Part shown: positions 53,846 to 64,000 of the stretch, piece by piece
How positions within the stretch are numbered: position 1 is the stretch's first letter
Layout: each line of letters starts with the position of its first letter
Source of the DNA: Synechococcales cyanobacterium CNB
Lineage (GTDB): Bacteria > Planctomycetota > Phycisphaerae > Phycisphaerales > UBA1924
Assembly (NCBI GenBank): GCA_030263455.1
Contig: SZOZ01000008.1
Location: 124,001-188,000 of the forward strand
DNA: 64,000 bases
Direction: 5' to 3'
The notes under the pieces: model-generated
Databases searched by the model: none
Seen by the model: the letters and a program-made list of their open reading frames with translations, nothing else
Told to the model about the DNA's origin: nothing
Program-made: the position numbers and the translations under genes

Positions 53846-54736
53846 CTATGGCTTTGGCCACTCCCACGCCCTGCCTGGCTCGTACCCGATCAGGTCGTAC
53901 AGGTCCTTGCGCGTCTGCATCCCGCCCAGCAGCGATTCCGCCGAGCCTTCTCGCCCGAGCGTTTCGAGCGCCTTCGTCACCGCCCCCATCGCCACGCGCA
54001 GCAGCGTCACCGGGAAGATCACGAGGTGATACCCCATCTCTCCGAACCGCGCGAGTGGGATCATCGGCGTCTTCCCGAACTCCGTCATGTTCGCCAGCAG
54101 GAAGGGCTTCGATCCGCCCGGCCGAACTTCTCGCGCGAAGGCCGCGAACTCATCTTCGCCTGTCAGGCCTTCGGGGAAGATCATCTCCGCGCCGGCCTGC
54201 ACGTAGGCCTTCGCCCGTGCCACGGCCGCGTCAAACCCATCCACGCCGCGTGCGTCGGTCCGCGCGCACACGATGAACGCCCCCCCCGAGGAGTCGCGCG
54301 ACGCCTTCGCGGCCCACTCGACCTTCTCGCACATGTGGTCCGTCGGCACGAGCGCCTTGCCGTCGAGGTGCCCGCACCGCTTGGGGAAGACCTGGTCCTC
54401 TAGGTGCAGGCCCGCCGCGCCTGCCCGCTCGTACTCGAACACCGTCCGGCGGACCATCTCCGCCTCGCCGAAGCCCGTGTCGGCGTCCGCGAGCACGGGC
54501 AGCCCGCTCCCGTCCGCCACCTCGCGCACCACGCTCGCGAAATGTTCGAGCGTCAGCAGCCCGACGTCCGGCACGCCCGCGCACACGCTCGTCGCCGCGC
54601 CCGACACATAGCACGCCTCGAACCCCGCCCGTGCCACCGCGCGCGCGCACAGCCCGTTGAAGGCCCCCGGCGCCGCCACCACGCCGCGCCCCATCGCCTC
54701 ACGCAGACGCACCCCGGGATGCACACGCTCGCTCAT
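53846..54736 (-). CDS. Isocitrate lyase / PEP mutase family protein, PrpB-like
   Basis: The 296-residue TIM-barrel protein has the hallmarks of 2-methylisocitrate lyase: VYVSGAATSVC-like start (ACYVSGAATS), VLADADTGFGEAE with the metal-binding Asp pair, GLHLEDQVFPKRCGHLDGK with the catalytic Cys in KRCGH, and IVCARTDARGVDGFD. PrpB splits methylisocitrate into pyruvate and succinate in propionate breakdown. Related enzymes with the same fold include oxaloacetate decarboxylases and petal-death type hydrolases. The KRCGH motif supports the lyase branch. No prpD is present. It is separated from citrate synthase by two compositionally different genes. Confidence 0.85.
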   Translation of the reverse strand: MSERVHPGVRLREAMGRGVVAAPGAFNGLCARAVARAGFEACYVSGAATSVCAGVPDVGLLTLEHFASVVREVADGSGLPVLADADTGFGEAEMVRRTVFEYERAGAAGLHLEDQVFPKRCGHLDGKALVPTDHMCEKVEWAAKASRDSSGGAFIVCARTDARGVDGFDAAVARAKAYVQAGAEMIFPEGLTGEDEFAAFAREVRPGGSKPFLLANMTEFGKTPMIPLARFGEMGYHLVIFPVTLLRVAMGAVTKALETLGREGSAESLLGGMQTRKDLYDLIGYEPGRAWEWPKP

Positions 54737-54768
54737 GCCGTCAGCCTATCACGCTCCGCGGCGGGAAG

Positions 54769-54925
54769 AACGCAGAGGTCACGGAGACGGAACGCAGAGA
54801 ACGCAGAGAAGAAGAAAAGAGCAGATCGATCAGAATCGCAGGGACATCGAGCGGATCGCATTTCCATCCCATCCTCCACTCCGCGCACTCTGCGTTCCTC
54901 CTCTGCGCCCTCTGCGTTCCGCCTT
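54769..54925. repeat. CGCAGAG-type inverted repeat element
   Basis: The left arm (54770-54812) contains AACGCAGAG repeats, and the right arm (54880-54925) contains the same repeat in reverse (CTCTGCGTT), joined by about 65 bases. The whole element could fold into a long imperfect hairpin. It lies between the PrpB-like gene and apaG. Similar CGCAGAG repeats occur, from memory, in many Planctomycetes and other genomes. Confidence 0.7.
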
Positions 54926-55350
54926 CAGGCTTCATCGGCCACCAGGTAGAACCTCGCCACGCGGACCTCGAACGGCTCGGTCTCGCCCTCGAAGAAGTAG
55001 GTTCCCTGCATCGTGCCCCACGGCGTCTCCAGCGGGCAGAAGCTCTCGTACTCGAAGTGCCCGCCCGGTTCGAGTTCGGGGCGGCGCCCGACGACGCCGT
55101 CGCCCTCGACGATCCGCTCGCCGCCGTCGGCGTCGATGATGATCCACCTGCGAGAGACGAGCCGCACGGTCTGGTCGCTCTGGTTGGTGATGCGCACGCG
55201 GTACGCGAAGACGAACTTGCCCGAGGCGGGGTGGGACTGGTCCGGGGCGTAGGACGGCCGGACCTCGACGCGGATGCCGCGCGTCACCGCCTCCGACCCG
55301 CGGCAGCGGTTCGTGCCCCCTCCCCTGGTCTGGCTCTGGCGCGTGCTCAC
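54925..55350 (-). CDS. apaG: ApaG family protein
   Basis: The 141-residue protein matches ApaG: IRVEVRPSYAPDQSHP, FAYRVRITNQSDQTVRLVSRRWIIIDADG, VVGRRPELEPGGHFEYESFCPLETPWGTMQG and VARFYLV (segments cited in part). ApaG is a fibronectin-III-like protein of unclear molecular role, linked to cobalt/magnesium and diadenosine tetraphosphate phenotypes. The GTG at 55350 is the likely start; the first 20 residues (MSTRQSQTRGGGTNRCRG) are not conserved. It is divergent from the M28 peptidase gene. Confidence 0.9.
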   Translation of the reverse strand: MSTRQSQTRGGGTNRCRGSEAVTRGIRVEVRPSYAPDQSHPASGKFVFAYRVRITNQSDQTVRLVSRRWIIIDADGGERIVEGDGVVGRRPELEPGGHFEYESFCPLETPWGTMQGTYFFEGETEPFEVRVARFYLVADEA

Positions 55351-55451
55351 TCGTGCCGTTCCTTCGGGCCGCAAGCCCCTCGGACACCATCTTACGCCCC
55401 GCGCAGCGCGGCCCCGACCACGGGGGGACGGCACTCGGTAGACTCGCGGGG

Positions 55452-56930
55452 ATGGAACGCACCGATCGGTCCCCTTCGCCGCGTCGGCGAGCCGCGTTCG
55501 TGCTCGCGTGCGCCGCCGCCTGGAGCACACCCGTGCACGCACAGCCCGGGGCGCCGCCCGCCGAGACCGTCGCCGCGGCCCTCGAGGCCGTCTCCGCCGA
55601 GCGGCTGCGCCGCGACGTGGACACGCTCGCCGCCTTCGGCACGCGCCACACGCTCAGCGACACCGAGAGCGAGACCCGCGGCATCGGCGCGGCACGCCGA
55701 TGGCTGCACGCCGAGTTCGAGCGCGCCGTCGCCGGCTCGGGGCGTGAGGGCGACCTCGCCCCGCGCGTCTGGTTCGACGTTCACCCCGTCGAGCCGGGCG
55801 GGCGCATCGCGCGTGCGGTCGAGGTCGTGAACGTCGTATGCGAAATCCCCGGCTCGTCGCCCGAGGCACGGTTCCGGCACTACTACGTGCTCGGGCACTA
55901 CGACTCGCGCGCCAGCGACGGCAGCAACACCGAGGGCGATGCGCCGGGCGCGAACGACGACGCCTCGGGCGTGGCCGCGTGCCTCGAACTCGCGCGCGTC
56001 CTCGCGCACATGCGGCTCGAATCGACGGTCGTGCTGATGGCGACCGCCGGCGAGGAGCAGGGCCTGTTCGGCGCGCGCCTGCACGCCCTGAACGCCCGCC
56101 GCCAGGGCCGCACCATCGGCGCGGTCCTCAACAACGACACCGTCGGCGACCCCTCCGCGCCCGGCGGCCGCTCCGCCCGTGACCGGGTGCGCGTTTTCAG
56201 CGAGGGCGTGCCCGTTTCGATGCTGATGGAACAGCCTCGCACCGCCGTCGTCCGCGACGAGGAGCCTGAAACGCCCGAGTCCCGCCTGCGCGAGGCGCGG
56301 AACCGCCTCTTCCAGGTCTCCATGCTCCGGCGCGACGGCGGCGAGAACGACTCGCCCAGCCGCCAACTGGCCCGCTACATCGCCGAGGTCGCGCGACAGC
56401 ACGCGACGCCCGTGCAGCCCATGCTCATCAACCGCCCCGATCGCTACCTCCGCGGCGGGGACCACACGCCGTTCAACGAACTCGGCTGGCCCGCCGTCCG
56501 ATTCGTCGAGGTCTACGAGAACTACGACCGCCAGCACCAGGACCCGCGCGTCGAGGACGGCGTGCAGTACGGCGACCTGCCGGAGTACGTCGACGCCGAG
56601 TATCTCGCCGACGTGACGCGGCTGAACGCGGCCGTGCTGGTGCACCTGGCGAACGCGCCCTCGCCGCCCGCGCGCCCGCGCCTCATCGTCGCGGGGCTGT
56701 CGTACGACACGACGCTGCGCTGGGACGCCAGCCCCGAGCCGGACGTCGCCGGGTACGAGGTCGTGTGGCGCGAGACGACGGCCCACGAGTGGCAGCACGT
56801 GCGCGACGTGGGCGACGCGACCGAGGCCACCATCAACCGCAGCAAGGACAACTGGTTCTTCGGCGTCCGCGCCTACGACCGCGACGGCTACCGCAGCCCG
56901 GTCGTCACGCCCACGGCGGCGACGCAGTGA
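55452..56930 (+). CDS. Secreted M28-family metallopeptidase with C-terminal FN3-like domain
   Basis: The 492-residue protein has a signal peptide (ending TPVHAQPGA). The M28 aminopeptidase domain (about residues 30-410) shows the zinc ligands: GHYDSRASD (His/Asp), PGANDDASGVAA (bridging Asp), ATAGEEQGLFGA (Glu-Glu) and, later, GGDHTPFNELGW with the last His. It should release N-terminal amino acids from peptides using two zinc ions. The C-terminal 80 residues (LRWDASPEPDVAGYEVVWRET and FFGVRAYDRDGYRSPV) form a fibronectin-III-like domain. The next gene, an exported aminotransferase-like protein, begins 27 bases later. Confidence 0.9.
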   Translation: MERTDRSPSPRRRAAFVLACAAAWSTPVHAQPGAPPAETVAAALEAVSAERLRRDVDTLAAFGTRHTLSDTESETRGIGAARRWLHAEFERAVAGSGREGDLAPRVWFDVHPVEPGGRIARAVEVVNVVCEIPGSSPEARFRHYYVLGHYDSRASDGSNTEGDAPGANDDASGVAACLELARVLAHMRLESTVVLMATAGEEQGLFGARLHALNARRQGRTIGAVLNNDTVGDPSAPGGRSARDRVRVFSEGVPVSMLMEQPRTAVVRDEEPETPESRLREARNRLFQVSMLRRDGGENDSPSRQLARYIAEVARQHATPVQPMLINRPDRYLRGGDHTPFNELGWPAVRFVEVYENYDRQHQDPRVEDGVQYGDLPEYVDAEYLADVTRLNAAVLVHLANAPSPPARPRLIVAGLSYDTTLRWDASPEPDVAGYEVVWRETTAHEWQHVRDVGDATEATINRSKDNWFFGVRAYDRDGYRSPVVTPTAATQ

Positions 56931-56957
56931 GTCGTCCTCTCTGACCGGAGCATCTCC

Positions 56958-58262
56958 ATGCAATCTCGCAGAGCGTTTCTCGGCGCGTTGAGCGTTCCCG
57001 CGGCCGCGCTGGCGGCGGCGTCCGGCCGGCTGCCGATGCCGCGCGCGTCGGCGGCCGAGATCGTCGCCGAACTCGCGGCCACGCCCGGCGACCCGGAGGC
57101 CATCGCCCGCGACGAGACCTACTGGCGCCACGCGCAGGAGGCGTTCACGGTCGATCGCAGCCTCATCAACTTCAACAACGGCGGGGTCAGCCCCTCGCCG
57201 CGCTGGGTGCAGGAGGCCATGCGCCAGCACCAGGAGCTCTCGAACAAGGCGCCGGCGTACTACATGTGGCAGGTCCTCGAACCGCGGCGCGAGGTCGTGC
57301 GCACGCGCCTGGCCCGGCAGTGGGGCGTGGACGCGGAGGAGATCGCTATCACGCGCAACTCCTCCGAGGCGCTGCAGATCTGCCAGCTGGGCCTGGACCT
57401 CGGGCCGGGCGACGAGATCCTCACGACCACGCAGGACTACCCGCGCATGCTCACGACCTTCCGCCAGCGCGAGCGGCGTGAGGGCGTCGTGCTCCGGCAG
57501 TTCAGGATTCCCGTCCCGGCGGAGAACCCGTCCGAGGTCGTGCGGCTGTTCGAGGAGCACATCACCCCGCGGACGCGCGTCATCCTCGCCTGCCACATGA
57601 TCAACCTGACGGGGCAGATCCTGCCGGTCCGCGGGATCGTCGCCATGGCGCGGCGGCGGGGCATCCCGGTGATCGTGGACGGGGCGCACGCGCTCGCCCA
57701 CTTCGACTTCCTGCTCTCCGACCTCGAGTGCGACTACTACGGGGTGAGCCTGCACAAGTGGCTCTTCGCCCCGCACGGGACGGGGCTGCTCTACGTCCGC
57801 CGCGACAGGATCGCGGGCCTGTGGCCGATGATGGCCGCGCCGCCCGAGATGGAGGGGGACATCCGCAAGTTCGAGGAGATCGGCACGCACCCGGCGGCGA
57901 ACTTCCTCGCCATCGCCGAGGCGCTCACCTTCCACCAGGGCCTCGGCCCGAAGCGCAAGGAGGCCCGCATGGTCTTCCTGCGCGAGCGGTGGATGGAGCG
58001 GCTCGCCGGGCTGGACCGGGTGCGCTTCCACACCAGCCGCAGGCCGGGCCTCGCCTGCGGCATCGGGACGGTGCAGGTCGAGGGCATCGCCACCGGCGAG
58101 CTGAACCAGTGGCTCTGGGACCGCCACCGCATCTTCACCACGGGGATCGTCCACGACGAGTTCGAGGGGCTGCGCGTCTCGCCGAGCGTCTACAGCACGC
58201 TGGAAGAGGTGGAGCGCTTCTGCGAGGCGATGGAAGAGGCGGTGAAGAAGGGGATCGCCTGA
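56958..58262 (+). CDS. Exported class V aminotransferase-like protein
   Basis: The 434-residue protein starts with a Tat-type signal (MQSRRAFLGALSVPAAALAA; the RRAFLG motif). The rest is a class V aminotransferase fold: ITRNSSEALQICQLGL, HMINLTGQILPVRGI, IPVIVDGAHALAHFDF with the pyridine-ring Asp, and YYGVSLHKWLFAPHGTGLL with the PLP-binding Lys (about residue 258). Family members include isopenicillin N epimerases, cysteine desulfurases and kynureninases; the closest by eye is the isopenicillin N epimerase-like group. The physiological substrate is unknown. An exported PLP enzyme via Tat is consistent with folding with its cofactor in the cytoplasm. Confidence 0.88.
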   Translation: MQSRRAFLGALSVPAAALAAASGRLPMPRASAAEIVAELAATPGDPEAIARDETYWRHAQEAFTVDRSLINFNNGGVSPSPRWVQEAMRQHQELSNKAPAYYMWQVLEPRREVVRTRLARQWGVDAEEIAITRNSSEALQICQLGLDLGPGDEILTTTQDYPRMLTTFRQRERREGVVLRQFRIPVPAENPSEVVRLFEEHITPRTRVILACHMINLTGQILPVRGIVAMARRRGIPVIVDGAHALAHFDFLLSDLECDYYGVSLHKWLFAPHGTGLLYVRRDRIAGLWPMMAAPPEMEGDIRKFEEIGTHPAANFLAIAEALTFHQGLGPKRKEARMVFLRERWMERLAGLDRVRFHTSRRPGLACGIGTVQVEGIATGELNQWLWDRHRIFTTGIVHDEFEGLRVSPSVYSTLEEVERFCEAMEEAVKKGIA

Positions 58263-60567
<2,305 letters not shown>

Positions 60568-60596
60568 ACGAACGAGCCATCCTGCCGCCAGTCCGG

Positions 60597-60625
60597 GCCC
60601 CGACGCCGCTCGGGGCTTTCTTGTC
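60597..60625 (+). terminator. Intrinsic terminator of atpD
   Basis: GCCCCGA and TCGGGGC form a 7-bp stem with a 6-base loop, followed by TTTCTTGTCTTTG. It is 30 bases past the stop and confirms that atpD is not followed by atpC in the same transcript. Confidence 0.8.
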
Positions 60626-60691
60626 TTTGCTTTGCTGCGGCCAGGCCCGTCCGCCGGCCTGCCACGCGACCGCCGCGATGGAGTCCGCGAG

Positions 60692-61210
60692 ATGCCGCAC
60701 TTCTCAACCCCCTCTTCTCCCCTCGACGACCAGCTCCGCGTCCTGCCGATCATCGTCGGCGGCTTGATCGCCGGGCTGATCACCTTCGCCGTGATCGTGC
60801 TCATGGTCGCGCCCGGCGGCCCGCTCACGAACACGCCGGCCCCGGCCGCGCCCTCGATCAATACACCGCTGCTCGTCGCCGTCGCCGGGCTGATGTTCGT
60901 CGGGGTGGTCGGCTTCATCGCGGTCGGCGCATCCGCACGAGCCCGCGCCCGCAGCGCGTGGCAGGAGCGGGCGGACGATGAGCAGGGCGCGCACGCCGTC
61001 GGCGCGGTCCTGCTGAACACGACCATCGTGCGCGCAGCGCTCGTCGAGGGGCCGGGCCTGTTCGGCTGCGTCTCCACGCTCATCACCGGCCATCTCGCGG
61101 GCCTCGCCGCCGCGGCGGTCAGTGTCGTGTTCCTCGTGTCGCTCGTGCCCGTCCGTTCGCGCTCGCGCGCGCTGTTGGAGCACGCGACAGCCGGCGCGCC
61201 ATCGCTGTAA
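60692..61210 (+). CDS. Four-helix membrane protein, function unknown
   Basis: The 172-residue protein has four predicted membrane helices (about residues 18-40, 58-80, 107-125 and 130-150). The N-terminal cytoplasmic part (MPHFSTPSSPLDDQLRVL) and the loop ASARARARSAWQERADDEQG are hydrophilic. The family is not recognised. GGAG lies 8 bases before the ATG. In many Planctomycetes small membrane proteins precede or follow atp genes; whether this one belongs to the ATP synthase is unknown. Confidence 0.7.
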   Translation: MPHFSTPSSPLDDQLRVLPIIVGGLIAGLITFAVIVLMVAPGGPLTNTPAPAAPSINTPLLVAVAGLMFVGVVGFIAVGASARARARSAWQERADDEQGAHAVGAVLLNTTIVRAALVEGPGLFGCVSTLITGHLAGLAAAAVSVVFLVSLVPVRSRSRALLEHATAGAPSL

Positions 61211-61238
61211 GCTACCACGCCCTCGACGGAGCCGCACC

Positions 61239-61739
61239 GTGACCGCACCAGCCATCGACACCCGCGCCGTCACCGACCGCCGCACGCTCCGGTTCGCGAC
61301 GACGGACGAACTCCGGCGCGAGATCGAACGGCTCGCCGAGGCCGCCCGGGCGGGCACGCTGCGCGCCACCGGGAACTGGTCGCTCGGCCAGGCGTTCGGC
61401 CACCTCGCCGCGTGGACCGACTACGCCTACGACGGGTACCCGCCCGAGGCTCGCCCGCCGTGGTTCGTCAAGGTGGTGTGCCGCATGATGAAGAAGAAGT
61501 TCTTCACCCGCGGCCTGCCCGCGGGCGTGCGCCTCCCCCGCGTGAAGGGCGGCACCTTCGGGATCGACCCGCTGCCGCTGGAGGAGGGACGCGCCCGGCT
61601 CCTCCGCGCGCTCGGCCGTCTCGACAGCACGCCCCCGCCGCGGCCCAGCCCCGTCTTCGGCCCGCTGTCGCACGACGAGTGGCGCCGCATGAACCTCGCC
61701 CACGCCGAACTGCACCTCTCCTTCTTCCATCCCGGCTGA
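61239..61739 (+). CDS. DUF1569 (DinB-like) family protein
   Basis: The 166-residue protein matches DUF1569: LRFATTDELRREIERLAE, then NWSLGQAFGHLAAWTDYAYDG with the conserved His, the VCRMMKKKFFTRGLPAGVRLP segment (given in part), and NLAHAELHLSFFHPG at the C-terminus with a second His pair. The family has a DinB-like four-helix bundle and is thought to bind metal, and perhaps thiols. GTG at 61239 with GGAG upstream is the best start. It is transcribed in the same direction as the preceding membrane gene, 28 bases away. Confidence 0.85.
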   Translation: MTAPAIDTRAVTDRRTLRFATTDELRREIERLAEAARAGTLRATGNWSLGQAFGHLAAWTDYAYDGYPPEARPPWFVKVVCRMMKKKFFTRGLPAGVRLPRVKGGTFGIDPLPLEEGRARLLRALGRLDSTPPPRPSPVFGPLSHDEWRRMNLAHAELHLSFFHPG

Positions 61740-61798
61740 CCGGCCCGCTCGCGGGCGTGTACTCCGCCATGCTGCGGCGTGCGTTGCTATGGTCTGCG

Positions 61799-62992
61799 AT
61801 GCCTCCGACCGATTCGCTCGCCGCACCCGCAACACAACCCGACATCGACGCCGTGGTCCGCGCGACCTCGCTCGCCTTCGCCGGTGCGCCGGACGCGACC
61901 GAGGCGTGGCTGCGCGCGGCCGGCCTCGACAACGTGCGCGTGCTGCGCGATGCCGGCAGGCCTGCCGCAAGCCTGGTGCGTGTGCCGATGGGGCAGTTCT
62001 TCGGCGGGCGGTCGGTCCCGATGCTCGGCATCGCCGCGGTCGCCGTGCCGCCGGAGCGACGAGGGGGGGGGCTTGCCCGCCGCCTGATGATCGCCGCGTT
62101 GCGCGAGGCCCACGCCGACGGTTTCGCGCTCTCGACTCTCTACGCCTCCACGCAGGCGTTCTACCGCCAGGTCGGCTACGAGCAGGCGGGACTGCTCTTC
62201 CGCACGACGCTTCCGCTGCGCACCATCGGCGTGCGCGACCGGTCGCTGCCCGTCCGCCCGCTCGACGCCGGCGACGAGCGGGCGGTCCGCGAGTGCTACA
62301 ACTCGTTCGCGTCGCGCTTCAACGGTACGTTGGACCGCGGGCCGTACTGCTGGACGCGGACGCGCGAACTGCGCGGCGATCGCTACGCAGGGTTCGGCGT
62401 GGTCGCGCCGGATGCGCCGGGCCGACTCGATGGGTACGTCTTCTTCGCGCAGCGGCGCAAGCCCGATTCGGGACGGCACGACGTCGCGGTCTCCGACATC
62501 GCCTTCACGAACGCCCGCGCGGGCAAACGCCTGCTCGGCTTGCTCGCCGACCTCGCCACCGTCGGCGACGACGCGGCCTTCCACGGCCCGCCGCTGCACC
62601 CGCTGCTCACGCTCATGGATCAGCAGTTCCACACCTCCGCCTTTGTTGACGTGTGGATGCTGCGCATCGTGCGTGTGCGCGAAGCCCTCGAAGCCCGCGG
62701 CTACCCCGCGCACGCCGACGCAACGCTCACGCTCGACGTTTCCGACGACCTCACCCCCGACAACGCGGGGCCGTGGACGCTCCGCGTGCGAGACGGACGC
62801 GCGAGCGTCGAACGCGCGACAGGCATGCGCACGCTCCGCCTGAGCATCCGCGGCCTGGCCGCGATGTACGCCGGTCTCTACTCCGCGTCGCAGACGGTTG
62901 CGCTCGGGCTGGCGGAGGGCGACGCCGGTGCGCTTGCCGCCGCCGACGCGATCTTCGCCACGAACACCCCCTGGATGTCCGACCGCTTCTGA
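61799..62992 (+). CDS. GNAT-family acetyltransferase, Eis-like
   Basis: The 397-residue protein has the Eis-type two-GNAT-domain plus C-terminal SCP2-like layout. The acetyl-CoA site of the first domain is VAVPPERRGGGLARRLM (about residues 85-100), followed by STLYASTQAFYRQVGYE. The second domain follows (about 155-290), and the C-terminal domain contains the typical LRLSIRGLAAMYAGLYSA segment. Eis proteins acetylate amines such as aminoglycosides. The physiological substrate in this bacterium is not known. In-frame ATGs at 61769 and 61799 are both possible; the second was chosen. Confidence 0.85.
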   Translation: MPPTDSLAAPATQPDIDAVVRATSLAFAGAPDATEAWLRAAGLDNVRVLRDAGRPAASLVRVPMGQFFGGRSVPMLGIAAVAVPPERRGGGLARRLMIAALREAHADGFALSTLYASTQAFYRQVGYEQAGLLFRTTLPLRTIGVRDRSLPVRPLDAGDERAVRECYNSFASRFNGTLDRGPYCWTRTRELRGDRYAGFGVVAPDAPGRLDGYVFFAQRRKPDSGRHDVAVSDIAFTNARAGKRLLGLLADLATVGDDAAFHGPPLHPLLTLMDQQFHTSAFVDVWMLRIVRVREALEARGYPAHADATLTLDVSDDLTPDNAGPWTLRVRDGRASVERATGMRTLRLSIRGLAAMYAGLYSASQTVALGLAEGDAGALAAADAIFATNTPWMSDRF

Positions 62993-63026
62993 CGCGTACG
63001 CTCCGACCATCACAACGAGCACACCC

Positions 63027-63290
63027 ATGGCCAAACGACCCGACCTCAGCGGCCATCAACGCCGCATCGTGCAGCGCTACTACGACAACCTCGGCACGAT
63101 CTCCGTCCAGAAACTCCAGGAGATCGTCTCCGATCTCGCCCTCGCGGACGACCCGAAGCAGGCCGAGCGTCTGTGGAAACGGGCCGAGACCGCGCTGGCG
63201 AAGACGGCCGCGAACGACGCCGAGGCCCGGACCGCGCTCGCGGAGCGCAATCTCCAGAAGTTGGCCCAGGTCGTTGCCCGACTGGCGTAG
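63027..63290 (+). CDS. Small conserved-looking helical protein, function unknown
   Basis: The 87-residue protein starts MAKRPDLSGHQRRIVQRYYDN and reads as three amphipathic helices (QRRIVQRYYDNLGTISVQKL, EIVSDLALADDPKQAERLWK, RTALAERNLQKLAQVVARL). It is basic at the N-terminus. The family is not named here, but similar short MAKRPDL..HQ..IV.RYY proteins appear, from memory, in other Planctomycetes. No domain or partner is recognised. It starts 34 bases after the GNAT gene on the same strand. Confidence 0.7.
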   Translation: MAKRPDLSGHQRRIVQRYYDNLGTISVQKLQEIVSDLALADDPKQAERLWKRAETALAKTAANDAEARTALAERNLQKLAQVVARLA

Positions 63291-63342
63291 TGCCCTTCGG
63301 ACCCGGGCACTCGCTCTCGCTTCGTGCCGGGTTCAGCACGCC

Positions 63343-63999
63343 TCACTTCACGGCCCGTCGCGGCGGCTTGAGCAACTCGCCCAGCACGCCCAGGAGCAGC
63401 AGCCCTGTCAGTCCGCTGTACGCGCTCCCCGCGATGACGATCAGGGGCACGAAGGCGGGTGACAGGCGCGCCAGCCACCAGCCGCCCATGTCCGCCAGCA
63501 GGGCGAGGCCCATCAGTCCCACGCCCCACGACGTCAGCCCCCGCGGCCAGGTCGTCATCAGCGCGAGCGCCGCGACCACGAACGCCATCGTCCCCAATGC
63601 AAGCGCGTGCGCGTGCGTGGACGCGACGAGCACGCCCGCGGGTGTCCGCTGAATCTGCCGTGAGAACGCGACGCGCTGGACGTCGCTCCAGAACTCGAGC
63701 GGGATCGTCTTGCCGATGCCGTCGCCCTCGGTCGCCTGCCGCGCGTGGCAGCGCAGGCAGTGGGCGGCGATGATCTCCGCGGGCGCATCGTCGCCGAGGT
63801 CGAGGCTGTCGAAGTCCTCGCTCACCCGGTCGCCGCGCAGCCACGCGAGCAGCGTCTCGCGGTCGGCCTGGGGCAGTTCGGGCGGGTGGCCGCGCTCCAG
63901 CGCAACGATCAGCGGGGCGCGCCGCTCGACGCCGCTGTAGGCCCCCGTGAAGTCGTCGAGTGTGAGTCCGGGCCGCTCGTCGCGGTTCTCGTAGTGCCA
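63343..63999 (-). CDS. Membrane protein with c-type haem motif, N-terminus missing
   Basis: The frame is open from the right edge of the window, so the N-terminal part is outside. The visible 218 residues include a soluble part with one c-haem motif CLRCH (about 75 residues into the visible part, AAHCLRCHARQ). After it come about four membrane helices (LALGTMAFVVAALALMTTWP, SWGVGLMGLALLADMGGWWL, FVPLIVIAGSAYSGLTGLLL and a preceding stretch). The part before the haem motif (DDFTGAYSGVERRAPLIVALERG) repeats no known domain by eye. An electron-transfer role is likely. A GTG at 63825 is in frame but not the true start. Confidence 0.7.
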   Translation of the reverse strand, partial: WHYENRDERPGLTLDDFTGAYSGVERRAPLIVALERGHPPELPQADRETLLAWLRGDRVSEDFDSLDLGDDAPAEIIAAHCLRCHARQATEGDGIGKTIPLEFWSDVQRVAFSRQIQRTPAGVLVASTHAHALALGTMAFVVAALALMTTWPRGLTSWGVGLMGLALLADMGGWWLARLSPAFVPLIVIAGSAYSGLTGLLLLGVLGELLKPPRRAVK

Positions 64000-64000
64000 C

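Overview
The window is GC-rich bacterial DNA that looks like a member of the Planctomycetota, probably close to Phycisphaerae. The reasons are several secreted proteins ending in a PEP-CTERM-like tail of the PAP...RRRR form, several C-terminal dockerin-like modules starting with a Cys-x-x-DFN-x-DG pattern and ending in Cys-Pro or Gly-Cys-Pro, a very long B12-dependent ribonucleotide reductase, and the typical rpmF-plsX-fabH order. This placement is inferred from protein features only; no 16S gene is present.

Layout. 1-2.3 kb (minus): malate dehydrogenase, a CpcT/CpeT-FKBP fusion and the start of a DnaJ protein. 2.5-6.7 kb: four secreted PEP-CTERM-like proteins, two of them tandem paralogues, and a flavin reductase. 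7-8.7 kb: a secreted subtilase with a dockerin tail. 8.9-13.1 kb (minus): a dcd-nrdJ deoxynucleotide operon. 13.4-19.6 kb (plus): a FlgI-like lipoprotein and SMC. 19.6-23.2 kb: a serine hydrolase, PyrD, a TPR-YggX fusion and another PEP-CTERM protein. 23.3-27.3 kb: ribosomal protein S1, a receiver-like protein and glutamate dehydrogenase. 27.5-35.6 kb: the fatty-acid locus rpmF-plsX-fabH ... fabD-lipoprotein-fabG on the minus strand. It is split between fabH and fabD by an oppositely oriented cluster at 30.3-33.3 kb (antitoxin-like protein, MauE-like membrane protein, Cys-rich secreted peptide, anchored protein, pseudopilin).

36-42.5 kb: tRNA-Lys, a PD-(D/E)XK-type nuclease-like gene, a cupin, and two secreted dockerin proteins (SGNH-like and sialidase-like) that share a nearly identical 121-bp 3' end as a direct repeat. 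These are followed by a TPR lipoprotein, a DUF3467 protein and tRNA-Leu. 42.7-49.7 kb: trigger factor, a small zinc-ribbon membrane protein and a three-gene glycosyltransferase operon. 49.7-54.7 kb (minus): a CHAD protein, citrate synthase, two genes of visibly different composition, and an isocitrate-lyase/PEP-mutase family enzyme. 54.9-64 kb: ApaG, an M28 peptidase, a class V aminotransferase, a 14-copy 21-bp tandem array, an isolated atpD, then small membrane, DUF1569, GNAT and unknown genes, and a truncated c-heme membrane protein.

Most genes are housekeeping. The most unusual parts are the redox/Cys-rich/pseudopilin cluster inside the fatty-acid locus, the repeat-bounded dockerin gene unit, the iteron-like array before atpD, and several domain fusions. 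Long open frames antisense to these genes are common because of the high GC content and were not annotated.
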